Positions 1-7,482 of a DNA stretch of 7,964 nucleotides are shown here, piece after piece; position 1 is the first letter of the stretch, and the number at the start of each line of letters is the position of its first letter. The stretch is taken from positions 1 to 7,964 of the forward strand of contig JAIFMH010000051.1 in the NCBI GenBank assembly GCA_020048595.1, written 5' to 3'. The notes under the pieces are model-generated. The model worked only from the letters and a program-made list of their open reading frames with translations. It made no database searches and was not told the origin of the DNA. The translations under genes were made by a program, and so were the position numbers. The stretch is from Bacteroidota bacterium (GTDB lineage Bacteria > Bacteroidota > Bacteroidia > Bacteroidales > UBA4417).

Positions 1-25
1 TCGCTGGCAAGTAAAACACACACAT

Positions 26-2434
26 ATGTATATAGAGAAAAGCTGGATTGATAAACATGTAAGTGTAATAATAATGTTTATTCTCAGCTATGCATCCGTT
101 AATGCTCAAACTAAACCGGCGGCCCCCTGGATATCATATCCATCGGCTAATGTCACGGAGTATGGTGTATATAATTTCCGTAAATCTTTTAAACTTAATA
201 CTATTCCTGAACAACTTACTATACATGTTTCGGCTGATAACCGGTATAATCTGTTTGTAAATGGAGTCAGGGTTAGTTACGGACCTGCCAAGGGTGATCT
301 GGAGACATACAAATACGATGTTGTTGATATTGCCGGATACCTGAAGCCGGGGGAGAACCTTCTGGCCGCATTGGTTTATAACGGTGGTGAGGACAAACCA
401 CTGGCTTTTATTTCGGTACAAACGGCTTTTATGCTTCGCACAGAAGATGCTGCTTTTAACAGTATAAATACCGATTCAACCTGGAAAGTATTTAAAAATC
501 CTGCTTATCAGGTTATCTCATATAACGAAATGCTGCACAAAAATCCCTGGTTCTGGGGATTTTATGCCTGTGGCGGTGGCGATGAGGTACAAGGAAATGA
601 ATATCCCTGGGGATGGGAGAAATCAGGTTTTGACGATCACAAATGGCTGGCATCTGAACCCTTGAATTTTGAAAGCAAAGCTCCCTGGGATCTTGTTCCG
701 CGAAATATTCCTTTTTTGGATAACCACCTGGAGCAACCCATGCTAATCCGGCAAGTAACAGGTGCAGATATCCCTGTCGGTAAATGGAATGGGAAAACCA
801 AACTAACTATTCCTGCCAACACCAATGCTTCCATTTTGATCGACTTTGCAAATTTCACCATGGGTTATCCTGAATTAACGGTGAATCGGGGGGCTAACAG
901 CTCTGTTAAGATCAAATATGCCGAAGCTCTTTATGATAAAATTAACGAGAAAGCCCACCGCGATTCTGTTGCTGGAAAAACCATGAACGGAGTCTGGGAC
1001 GTTTTTCACACCGATGGCAGAGGTGAACGGACCTTCAGGCCATTGTGGCAACGTGCTTTCCGTTATGTTCAATTAGTTGTCGAAACTAAAGACAGTCCGT
1101 TGGATATTATTTCGCTGGAAAATGAATTTTCAGGCTATCCATATCCTGAGATGGCAACATTTACTAGTAATGATCCAAAAATTAACGAGATTTTTGAAAT
1201 GTGCCAGCGCACTTTTCGCATGTGTTCGTCCGAAACATATTTCGACACACCTTACTATGAGCAGCTGAGTTATAGCGGTGACAACAGACCCATATCGGCA
1301 ATATCATTCTATAACTCAACCGACGACCGCCTATTGCGTGAGGTGTTGAGGATTTATCCTCAGTCGGAGAGCAGGCAAACCGGGCTGTTCAAGGCGGCAT
1401 ACCCTTCCCGTTTCAATTCCGATATGGGTAGCTATTCGCTGGCATGGATTCAAGGTCTGAACGATTATTATTCTATGCGGGGTGATTCAGCTTTCATTGG
1501 TCAGTTTACAGCAAAGATTGAAGGAGTTCTGGAATATTTCGAGCGCCATCTCGACTCTAAAACCGGATTATTGGGCAGAATTAGCATCGAAAATTTCATC
1601 GACTGGAGTATAAAAGATAATAGCCTGCCGCATGCAGATAAAAACAGGGAAATGATCAATTCGACCCTGCTAAGCTTATATTATGCGCATTCACTCGATT
1701 GCGCCGTCAGCCTTTACAATCAAACCGGCCAAACTGAAAAAGCAGAAAAATGGGAAAAGCTGGCAAAAGAGATCAAAAGTGGTGTTTATGCCAACTGCTG
1801 GGATGAGGGAAAGCAGCTTTTCAGAGATTACCCCGACCAACCAGTATTTACACAACATACCAACGTTATGGCAATTCTTTGCAATGTGATTCCGGCCGGC
1901 AAGCAGGCTCAATTGCTCCAGCGAATATTGAGTTATGATAAGTTTGATGAAAAAGTGAGTGCTTATTTTTCCTTTTTCCTTTTTAAAGCCATGCAAAAAA
2001 CAGGACAGGAGGATCTTATCGTGAAAAACCTTGATTACTGGTATAACTTTATCGATTGGGGATACACCACCTGCGGGGAAACCGGCTTTTCGATGCACGA
2101 ACGTTCTGATTGTCATGCCTGGAGCGCGCATCCGGCTTACTTTTTACTCAATTCAGTATGCGGCATTAAACCTGCTGACATTGGATTCAATACCGTTACT
2201 ATTACTCCGCATCTGGGCGATTTAACCAATGTATCGGCTTCCATGCCTCATGCAAAAGGTCGGATTTCAGTAGCGTATATCCTTGAAAACGAGGAATTAC
2301 TTGCTACAATTAATCTGCCTCCGGGATTGAGTGGTTTCTGGGAAATGAACGGACAAAAAATTGAATTGAAAGAAGGAATCAATAAAATAAATCAGGAAAT
2401 AACTTTGAATACATCGGCCCAAATAAAGCCCTAA
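26..2434 (+). CDS. Secreted alpha-L-rhamnosidase-like glycoside hydrolase, GH78 type
   Basis: Predicted to remove terminal alpha-L-rhamnose from a glycan or glycoside in the periplasm by an inverting mechanism. The 802-residue protein starts with a signal peptide: basic residues K5, K10 and H11, a hydrophobic stretch from about 12 to 23, and likely cleavage after A27 before Q28. No lipobox cysteine is seen. Domains read as an N-terminal beta-sandwich (about 45-165, with ADNRYNLFVNG from residue 70), a second beta-rich region (about 235-385), an (alpha/alpha)6 barrel (about 390-725) and a short C-terminal beta-domain. The GH78 acidic cluster is present as DTPYYEQLSYSGD, giving D407, E412 and D419; by family alignment from memory these match D567, E572 and D579 of Bacillus RhaB. 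E685 in GYTTCGE is the candidate general base, followed by SDCHAWSAHP (694-703). ATG 26 is chosen because the next in-frame ATG (codon 17) would cut the signal peptide. The frame is open to the left edge, so a longer start cannot be excluded. At about 800 residues it is a compact GH78. Specificity is inferred. Confidence 0.85.
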   Translation: MYIEKSWIDKHVSVIIMFILSYASVNAQTKPAAPWISYPSANVTEYGVYNFRKSFKLNTIPEQLTIHVSADNRYNLFVNGVRVSYGPAKGDLETYKYDVVDIAGYLKPGENLLAALVYNGGEDKPLAFISVQTAFMLRTEDAAFNSINTDSTWKVFKNPAYQVISYNEMLHKNPWFWGFYACGGGDEVQGNEYPWGWEKSGFDDHKWLASEPLNFESKAPWDLVPRNIPFLDNHLEQPMLIRQVTGADIPVGKWNGKTKLTIPANTNASILIDFANFTMGYPELTVNRGANSSVKIKYAEALYDKINEKAHRDSVAGKTMNGVWDVFHTDGRGERTFRPLWQRAFRYVQLVVETKDSPLDIISLENEFSGYPYPEMATFTSNDPKINEIFEMCQRTFRMCSSETYFDTPYYEQLSYSGDNRPISAISFYNSTDDRLLREVLRIYPQSESRQTGLFKAAYPSRFNSDMGSYSLAWIQGLNDYYSMRGDSAFIGQFTAKIEGVLEYFERHLDSKTGLLGRISIENFIDWSIKDNSLPHADKNREMINSTLLSLYYAHSLDCAVSLYNQTGQTEKAEKWEKLAKEIKSGVYANCWDEGKQLFRDYPDQPVFTQHTNVMAILCNVIPAGKQAQLLQRILSYDKFDEKVSAYFSFFLFKAMQKTGQEDLIVKNLDYWYNFIDWGYTTCGETGFSMHERSDCHAWSAHPAYFLLNSVCGIKPADIGFNTVTITPHLGDLTNVSASMPHAKGRISVAYILENEELLATINLPPGLSGFWEMNGQKIELKEGINKINQEITLNTSAQIKP

Positions 2435-2443
2435 GTATCGAAA

Positions 2444-3619
2444 ATGGAAAAAGCAGCTTTTGAAAAGGAACTCATGCGCAGGAAAGAAAAGCAAGAAAAA
2501 AGGATTCTGCGTATAAATAAGAGATTGAAAGAAAGTTGTGGGATTTACAATCGGTTTAAATACCCGATTCTTACCGCTGAACACACTCCTTTATGCTGGA
2601 GGTACGATTTCAATTACGAAACAAATCCGCACTTGCTTCAGCGTATAGGAATCAATGCCACATTTAATGCCGGTGCTATTTTACATGAAGGCAAATATTT
2701 ATTGGTAGTAAGGGTTGAAGGCTGGGACCGCAAATCCTTTTTTGCTGTAGCCGAAAGTTTGAACGGAATTGATAAATGGCAGTTCTGGAAATATCCCATC
2801 TCATTGCCCGAAACGACTCATGAAGAGACCAACGTATACGATATGCGTCTTACGAAACATGAAGATGGATGGATTTACGGTATCTTCTGCAGCGAGCGCA
2901 GGGATCCGGCTGCAGCTCCGGGCGACCTTTCCTCTGCTATTGCCAAAGCAGGAATTGTAAGGACAAAAAACTTAATTGAATGGGAACGCCTCCCGGATCT
3001 TATTTCTGATAGTCAGCAAAGAAATGTTGTTCTGCATCCTGAATTTGTAAATGGGAAATATGCCTTATATACGCGCCCCCAGGATGGTTTTATTGATGCT
3101 GGTTCAGGAGGTGGATTGGGTTGGTCCTTGATTGATGATATTGAAAACGCGGAAGTTAAAGAAGAGCTGATCATCGAATCGAGAATTTACCATACCATAA
3201 AGGAGATGAAAAACGGTCAGGGCCCTCCTCCTTTGAAAACCAAGCAGGGCTGGCTGCACCTGGCCCATGGCGTACGTGCTTGTGCTGCCGGTTTACGCTA
3301 TGTGCTTTATATGTTTATGACCGATCTGCTTGAACCATGGAAAGTTATTGCTGTTCCTGGTGGTTATTTCATGGCTCCTGAAGGTGAAGAAAGAACAGGA
3401 GATGTATCGAATGTGCTGTTTTCGAATGGCTGGATCAGGAATGAACAAGATGAGGTATTTATCTACTATGCTTCATCTGATACACGCATGCATGTGGCTC
3501 TATCTAACATTGAAAAACTGACTGACTATTGTTTGAACACCCCTCCGGATGGATATCGCTCTGCAAGTTCGGTACAAAACATCATTCGGTTAATAGAGAA
3601 GAACGAGCCTGTTTCATAG
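2444..3619 (+). CDS. GH130 phosphorylase, 4-O-beta-D-mannosyl-D-glucose phosphorylase type
   Basis: Predicted cytoplasmic enzyme that splits beta-1,4-mannosyl-glucose with phosphate into alpha-D-mannose-1-phosphate and glucose (family reaction EC 2.4.1.281). The 391 residues match the usual length of GH130 subfamily 1, and the sequence closely resembles the Bacteroides fragilis enzyme as I recall it. Diagnostic blocks of the five-bladed beta-propeller are all present: TNVYDMRLT (catalytic Asp D133), SQQRNVVLHPEF (from residue 190, R193), YTRPQDGF (209-216), HTIKE (from H250), LHLAHGVR and GEERTGDVSNVLF (D320). The basic residues and H250 fit the phosphate and sugar sites of the family. There is no signal peptide; residues 1-33 form a highly charged helix-like lead, also found in relatives. 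The start lies 9 bases after the rhamnosidase stop, with no clear ribosome-binding site, as is common in Bacteroidota. In mannan users this enzyme works after mannanase and mannobiose 2-epimerase, but neither is visible here, so the natural source of its substrate is open. A related beta-mannoside specificity remains possible. Confidence 0.93.
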   Translation: MEKAAFEKELMRRKEKQEKRILRINKRLKESCGIYNRFKYPILTAEHTPLCWRYDFNYETNPHLLQRIGINATFNAGAILHEGKYLLVVRVEGWDRKSFFAVAESLNGIDKWQFWKYPISLPETTHEETNVYDMRLTKHEDGWIYGIFCSERRDPAAAPGDLSSAIAKAGIVRTKNLIEWERLPDLISDSQQRNVVLHPEFVNGKYALYTRPQDGFIDAGSGGGLGWSLIDDIENAEVKEELIIESRIYHTIKEMKNGQGPPPLKTKQGWLHLAHGVRACAAGLRYVLYMFMTDLLEPWKVIAVPGGYFMAPEGEERTGDVSNVLFSNGWIRNEQDEVFIYYASSDTRMHVALSNIEKLTDYCLNTPPDGYRSASSVQNIIRLIEKNEPVS

Positions 3620-3648
3620 CTTCTAAGTAATTTTTTTACAATCCAATC

Positions 3649-4320
3649 ATGGAACCACAAGCAGAGAAAGTCTCTATTTTAGAAAAATCAGCATTCGGTA
3701 TGGGCGATTTGGCTTCAAATCTATTCTACCAGACCTTTACCATGTTTTTATTGTATTTCTATACAGATGTGTTTGGCATTTCAGCAGCCGCAGCAGGAAC
3801 CATGTTTCTGATTGTAAGGATTCTGGATACTTTTTACGATCCGCTTGTAGGAATAATGGCCGACCGCACAAATTCAAAATACGGGAAATTCCGGCCCTGG
3901 ATACTCTACACGCTGCTGCCTTTTGGAGTACTTGGCTTTCTTACCTTTTATACACCTGAACTGGTAACCAGCAGTAAATTGGTATATGCTTATGTAACCT
4001 ATACCGCAATGATGTTTGTTTACTCAACCATTAATGTGCCTTATGGAGCTTTAATGGCGGTTATGACCTCCAACTCATTGGAAAGAACCAGTTTGTCAGC
4101 TTTTCGTTCTGTTTTTGCCTTTTCAGGAGGAATAATTGTTCAGGCCTTTACACTTCAACTTGTGCATTATTTTGGACTATTGAACAGCAATTCTGATGGT
4201 TCGGTTAACGAACAATTTGGGTTTTCTGTAGCAATGGGTATATATTCTGTTTTGGCAGTAGTGCTGTTTTTAACTACCTTTTTTTTGTGCAAGGAGAGAG
4301 TTAAAATGTACCATGGTTGA
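3649..4320 (+). CDS. N-terminal half of GPH symporter (helices 1-6)
   Basis: This 223-residue frame holds the first six membrane helices of the symporter. It opens with the GPH pattern FGMGDLASN and continues with LYFYTDVFG. The cation-site motif R-x-x-D-x-x-x-D-P is intact as R57, D60, D64 and P65, matching R52, D55 and D59 of E. coli MelB. The helix 2-3 loop ADRTNSKYGKFRPW (71-84) is the strongest family signature. After CKERV the frame runs through the non-homologous tail KMYHG to TGA at 4318, so the stop comes from the break rather than being a natural end. It begins 29 bases after the GH130 stop; the gap contains seven T in a row and no clear ribosome-binding site. If translated, it would be a six-helix membrane protein. 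Confidence 0.8.
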   Translation: MEPQAEKVSILEKSAFGMGDLASNLFYQTFTMFLLYFYTDVFGISAAAAGTMFLIVRILDTFYDPLVGIMADRTNSKYGKFRPWILYTLLPFGVLGFLTFYTPELVTSSKLVYAYVTYTAMMFVYSTINVPYGALMAVMTSNSLERTSLSAFRSVFAFSGGIIVQAFTLQLVHYFGLLNSNSDGSVNEQFGFSVAMGIYSVLAVVLFLTTFFLCKERVKMYHG

Positions 4321-5015
4321 TACTTACACTTGTAGGGATAATGACTTGTTTGTATGTGGCCATTCGCAACGGGTCTATTATTTATTATTTTAAATACTAT
4401 GTTAACAGTGAAGGGACGGCCAATTTGTTTGGATTTCAGATTGGTGCTGATGCGCTTGTTTCAACTTTTATGGTTGTTGGAACTGTTTGCAGTATTTTAG
4501 GTACAATAATGCTTAAGCCAATGGCTGCCCTTATCGGGAAAAAGAAAGTTTATATGGTTTCCATGGCATTAGGGACTATCCTGAGCATTGCATATTATTT
4601 CCTTGATAAAAACCAGATTACACTTATGTTTACCTTTCAGGCTTTGTGCAATTTTGCTGTGGGTCCGGCAATGGCCATGATGTGGAGCATGTATGCCGAT
4701 ACCGCAGACTATTCCGAGCTAAAAACAGGACGGAGAGCCACAGGTTTAATTTATTCATCTGCCAACTTTGCGCAAAAATTCGGTTGGTCAATCGGCGGTG
4801 CGATTGCAGGATATTTGCTGGCTTATTTTGGCTTTGTAGCCAATGCCACAGCATCTCCCGAAACCATTCATGGCGTGCGCGTTTTGTTTGGACTTATGCC
4901 TGCTATATGGAGCGCCATTGCTGTTGTTGCTTTATTCTTCTATCAACTGGATGAAAAAAAAGTGATAGAAATCAACCTCGAACTTGCTGCTTTAAAGGCA
5001 AAAAAATCACATTAG
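4317..5015 (+). CDS. C-terminal half of GPH symporter (helices 7-12)
   Basis: This frame is open from 4305 and could only start at TTG 4317 or at the first in-frame ATG, 4341; from TTG it gives 232 residues. It contains LYVAIRNGSIIYYFKYYV (helix 7) and the family signature YADTADYSELKTGRR (126-140 counted from TTG). AQKFGWSIGG follows, with K154 at the position of MelB K377. The TTG overlaps the stop of the upstream half in the sequence TTGA. AAGGAG lies at 4291-4296, 20 bases before the TTG, which is too far for normal initiation and encodes the conserved K-E of the upstream half. I regard this as the remainder of a broken gene. Independent translation by re-initiation is possible but unsupported. 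It ends 16 bases before the GH94 start. Confidence 0.7.
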   Translation: MILTLVGIMTCLYVAIRNGSIIYYFKYYVNSEGTANLFGFQIGADALVSTFMVVGTVCSILGTIMLKPMAALIGKKKVYMVSMALGTILSIAYYFLDKNQITLMFTFQALCNFAVGPAMAMMWSMYADTADYSELKTGRRATGLIYSSANFAQKFGWSIGGAIAGYLLAYFGFVANATASPETIHGVRVLFGLMPAIWSAIAVVALFFYQLDEKKVIEINLELAALKAKKSH

Positions 5016-5031
5016 TGTCTAAAAACAGAAT

Positions 5032-7428
5032 ATGCAGTACGGATTTTTTGACGATGAAACGAAAGAATATGTCATCACCTCACCCAATACCCCGCGTTCG
5101 TGGAGTAATTACCTGGGATCGACGGAGTATGGTGCCATTATAACCAACAATGCCGGGGGTTATAGTTTCTACAAATCTGCCGGGCAGGGTCGCTTTACAC
5201 GAATCCGCTTTAACTCCGTTCCAATGGATCAGCCGGGCCGGTATATTTACCTCCGCGATAAAGAAACTGCCGACTATTGGTCAGCATCCTGGCAACCGGT
5301 TGGCAAGCCCCTCAGCAACTATAAAAGTTCATGCAGGCATGGCTCAGCTTATACTATAATTGAATCGGAATATACCGGAATAAAAACTGAAACCAGGTAT
5401 TTTGTTCCATTGGGTCAGTCATTTGAAGTCTGGCATCTGAAAGTAACCAATGACAGCCCAAGAGTTCGCGAGTTGAGTTTATTTTCCTTTGTTGAATACG
5501 CCAACAACTGGAACGCGATGGACGACCTGCTGAATTTGCAATATACCCAATACACCGGCAAAATGGATGTGGTTGATGGCATAATCAGCCATGGTACCAA
5601 TGTCCATATTCCTATGATGCCCGATAATTTCAACGAAAAAGACCAGGGCCGGTTTTCATTCCTGGCTTTTGTGGGAGGTGAAGTTATAGGTTACGAAACC
5701 GACCTGGAACGCTTTTTAGGCAGTTATCGTACCTATGCCAATCCTGAAACGATTGAAAGAGGAACCTGCTCCAACTTTAAAGCCGCCGGTGATAATATGT
5801 GTGGCGTTTTGCAAATAGACACTATGCTTCAGCCGGGCGAAAGCAAAGATTTCTTTATCCTGATGGGTGTTGGGAAAGCCGAAACTGAAGGTAAGGCCAT
5901 AGTTGCCAAATATGGAAACATTTCGGCAATTCAAGGTGAATTTGACAAATTAGCAGATTACTGGCATAATCGTATTGATGGATTGACGGTAAAAACGCCT
6001 GATCCGGAATTCGACAGTATGCTTAATATGTGGAGTCCATACAACTGCCTCATAACTTTTGCCTGGAGCAGGGCAGCCAGTTTGGTTTATACCGCCAGCG
6101 ACCGCGATGGACTGGGCTACCGCGACAGTGTTCAGGATTTATTGGGCGTAATGCATTCCATCACCGATGAAGCCGGTAAGCGTCTTGAGCTCATGATTTC
6201 CGGGCAGGTTTCGACAGGTGGAGCCATGCCGGTAGTAAACAAAGTAACACATACACCCGGAAAGGAAACAGCTCCAAAAGAAGCGCAATACCGTTCGGAC
6301 GATTGCCTTTGGTTGTTTAACGCCATACCTGCGTATGTGAACGAAACGGGAAACCTGGATTTCTATCACAAAATTCTGCCCTATGCTGACAAAGGAGAAG
6401 ATTCGGTTTTAGGACATATGCACCGGGCGATTCAGTTCAACCTCGATCGTTCGGGGAAACATGGCTTGCCTTGTGGTTTACATGCCGACTGGAACGACTG
6501 CCTGAGGTTTGGCCACGATGGCGAAACAACTTTTGTTGCTATGCAACTCAGGTTCGCACTGAAAACCTACATTGAAGTTTGCCAATTGCTGGGCAATCTA
6601 TCCGAAGAAGCATGGGCACAGCCGATTTTAGTACAACTGGATGAAAATATTCAGAAATACGCCTGGGACGGCGAATGGTTTTTGCGCGGATACCGTTCCG
6701 ATGGATTCAAATTTGGCTCTAACGAAAGCCAGGAAGGCCGGATTTTTATGAATCCCCAGGTGTGGGCAGTTATCAGCGGAGCTGCCAGCGATAAACAAAA
6801 AACTTTAGCGTTACAGAAAATGGGTGAACGCCTGGCTACTGAATACGGAATAATGCTTTGCGATCCGCCATACACCGACACGGATTACAATATCGTCCGT
6901 GCAGCCTTGTTCAATACCGGAATGAAGGAAAATGGCGGAATATTTATGCATACACAGGGTTGGGCAGTTATAGCCGAAGCAATGTGCGGAAATGGAAATA
7001 GGGCTTACGACTATTTCAGACGATATATGCCTTCAGCGTGCAACACCAAAGCAGAAATCAGGCAGATAGAACCCTACGTGTATTGCCAATCCACACATAG
7101 CAAATCGAGTCCACGTTATGGAAACTCGCGTGTTCCCTGGTTAAGCGGCTCGGCTACCTGGTCGTTTGTAGCGGCAGCACAATACATTTTAGGTCTTCAA
7201 CCTGTGGTTGACGGTTTAAGAATAGATCCTTGCATACCTTCATCGTGGGAAGGTTTTGAGGCAACACGCCGTTTTCGGAGTAAGGAATTAACTATCAAGG
7301 TTTTAAATCCGAATGGAGTTCAGAAAGGAGTTCGAAGTCTGAAGGTAAATGGGAAGGTTGTTGAAGGCAACGTAGTCTTTATTCATTTAATGGAAGCTAA
7401 AAATCAAATTGAAGTGATTCTGGGTTAA
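5032..7428 (+). CDS. GH94 inverting disaccharide phosphorylase (cellobiose/chitobiose phosphorylase group)
   Basis: Predicted cytoplasmic enzyme that splits a beta-glycosidic disaccharide with phosphate, giving an alpha-sugar-1-phosphate (probably glucose-1-phosphate) and a free acceptor sugar. The 798 residues match the family length, and there is no signal peptide. The N-terminus YGFFDDETKEYVIT, then NYLGS and AGGYSFYKS, is the standard opening of the GH94 beta-sandwich (about 1-270). A helical linker and an (alpha/alpha)6 barrel (about 320-700) follow, then a C-terminal beta-region with the PNGVQKGV motif. GLGYRDSVQDLLG carries R364 and D369, at positions that bind the donor sugar in relatives. 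HADWNDCLR contains the catalytic Asp motif, with D489 at the WND position. MKENGGIF (E633) and the late block EPYVY with PWLSGSATW are also typical. The loop after WNDCL is short, as in chitobiose phosphorylase and unlike the longer insertion in Cellvibrio gilvus cellobiose phosphorylase (from memory). Cellobiose, cellobionate, chitobiose or another beta-glucoside are all possible substrates, so specificity is left open. Confidence 0.92.
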   Translation: MQYGFFDDETKEYVITSPNTPRSWSNYLGSTEYGAIITNNAGGYSFYKSAGQGRFTRIRFNSVPMDQPGRYIYLRDKETADYWSASWQPVGKPLSNYKSSCRHGSAYTIIESEYTGIKTETRYFVPLGQSFEVWHLKVTNDSPRVRELSLFSFVEYANNWNAMDDLLNLQYTQYTGKMDVVDGIISHGTNVHIPMMPDNFNEKDQGRFSFLAFVGGEVIGYETDLERFLGSYRTYANPETIERGTCSNFKAAGDNMCGVLQIDTMLQPGESKDFFILMGVGKAETEGKAIVAKYGNISAIQGEFDKLADYWHNRIDGLTVKTPDPEFDSMLNMWSPYNCLITFAWSRAASLVYTASDRDGLGYRDSVQDLLGVMHSITDEAGKRLELMISGQVSTGGAMPVVNKVTHTPGKETAPKEAQYRSDDCLWLFNAIPAYVNETGNLDFYHKILPYADKGEDSVLGHMHRAIQFNLDRSGKHGLPCGLHADWNDCLRFGHDGETTFVAMQLRFALKTYIEVCQLLGNLSEEAWAQPILVQLDENIQKYAWDGEWFLRGYRSDGFKFGSNESQEGRIFMNPQVWAVISGAASDKQKTLALQKMGERLATEYGIMLCDPPYTDTDYNIVRAALFNTGMKENGGIFMHTQGWAVIAEAMCGNGNRAYDYFRRYMPSACNTKAEIRQIEPYVYCQSTHSKSSPRYGNSRVPWLSGSATWSFVAAAQYILGLQPVVDGLRIDPCIPSSWEGFEATRRFRSKELTIKVLNPNGVQKGVRSLKVNGKVVEGNVVFIHLMEAKNQIEVILG

Positions 7429-7482
7429 AGTATGAATTCATAAATTCTTTATCGAAGCCCAATAAAATAGCATTTAAATAGT
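7429..7482. other. AT-rich spacer between GH94 and GH29 genes
   Basis: This 54-base gap is the longest in the window. It contains a perfect 12-base palindrome (TATGAATTCATA, 7431-7442) just after the GH94 stop, overlapping a weak GAATT/AATTC inverted pair. There is no T tract after it, so it does not look like an intrinsic terminator. No promoter pattern was recognised. The A-rich stretch just before ATG 7483 fits a Bacteroidota-type translation start without a Shine-Dalgarno sequence. Confidence 0.35.

Larger units (their letters stand above)
3649..5015 (+). pseudogene. GPH-family sugar:cation symporter, frame broken at the central loop
   Basis: Taken together, the two frames make one glycoside-pentoside-hexuronide (MelB-like) symporter of twelve membrane helices, expected to import a disaccharide or glycoside with Na+ or H+ across the inner membrane. 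The conserved motif CKERV ends the first half in one frame (4288-4302). The conserved start of helix 7, NVPWLILTLVG, begins at 4305 in the frame one base back. Family members such as E. coli YicJ, from memory, have about 18 residues between KERV and the N of the next helix; here only about one remains. The simplest reading is a deletion of about 50-60 bases, of length 3n+1, with its junction inside the AAAA at 4303-4306. A missing single A would also explain the frame change but not the absent loop. Everything on both sides is well conserved, so the event is recent, or is an assembly or sequencing error. Loss of function is likely but not certain, because some split major-facilitator permeases work from two halves. 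Confidence 0.75.
26..7428 (+). other. Probable single transcription unit for the glycan-use genes
   Basis: The genes from the rhamnosidase to the GH94 phosphorylase share one strand, with gaps of 9, 29 and 16 bases and a 4-base overlap between the two symporter frames. No terminator-like hairpin with a T tract and no Bacteroidota promoter pattern (TTTG with TAnnTTTG) was found in any gap. Co-transcription is therefore inferred, possibly extending into the fucosidase at 7483 and upstream of the left edge. The promoter must lie outside the window if this is correct. No regulator gene is visible. Confidence 0.5.

Noticed and set aside
14..36. CA-rich and TATA-like stretch before the first gene as a promoter
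   Set aside because: It overlaps the start codon and does not match the Bacteroidota TTTG / TAnnTTTG pattern.
1691..2131. 146-codon open frame on the minus strand
   Set aside because: It lies wholly inside the strongly conserved GH78 barrel coding sequence, has no recognisable domain, and behaves like a shadow of the real gene.
4279..4286. Run of eight T as the site of a homopolymer length error causing the frame break
   Set aside because: Reading the second frame just after this run gives a stop at 4302-4304 and loses the conserved CKERV motif, so the frame changes after it.
4291..4296. AAGGAG as a true ribosome-binding site for the second symporter half
   Set aside because: It encodes the conserved K-E of the family motif and lies 20 bases from the TTG, so it is probably fortuitous.
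4296..4320. Programmed -1 ribosomal frameshifting joining the two symporter frames
   Set aside because: The direction is -1, but no X-XXY-YYZ slippery heptamer exists in the short overlap (4305-4317). The AAAA run would favour a +1 slip, and about 18 loop residues would still be missing.
7431..7442. 12-base palindrome after the GH94 stop as a terminator or operator
   Set aside because: It has no loop and no T tract, is AT-rich and occurs once, so chance is sufficient; it is recorded only as part of the spacer.
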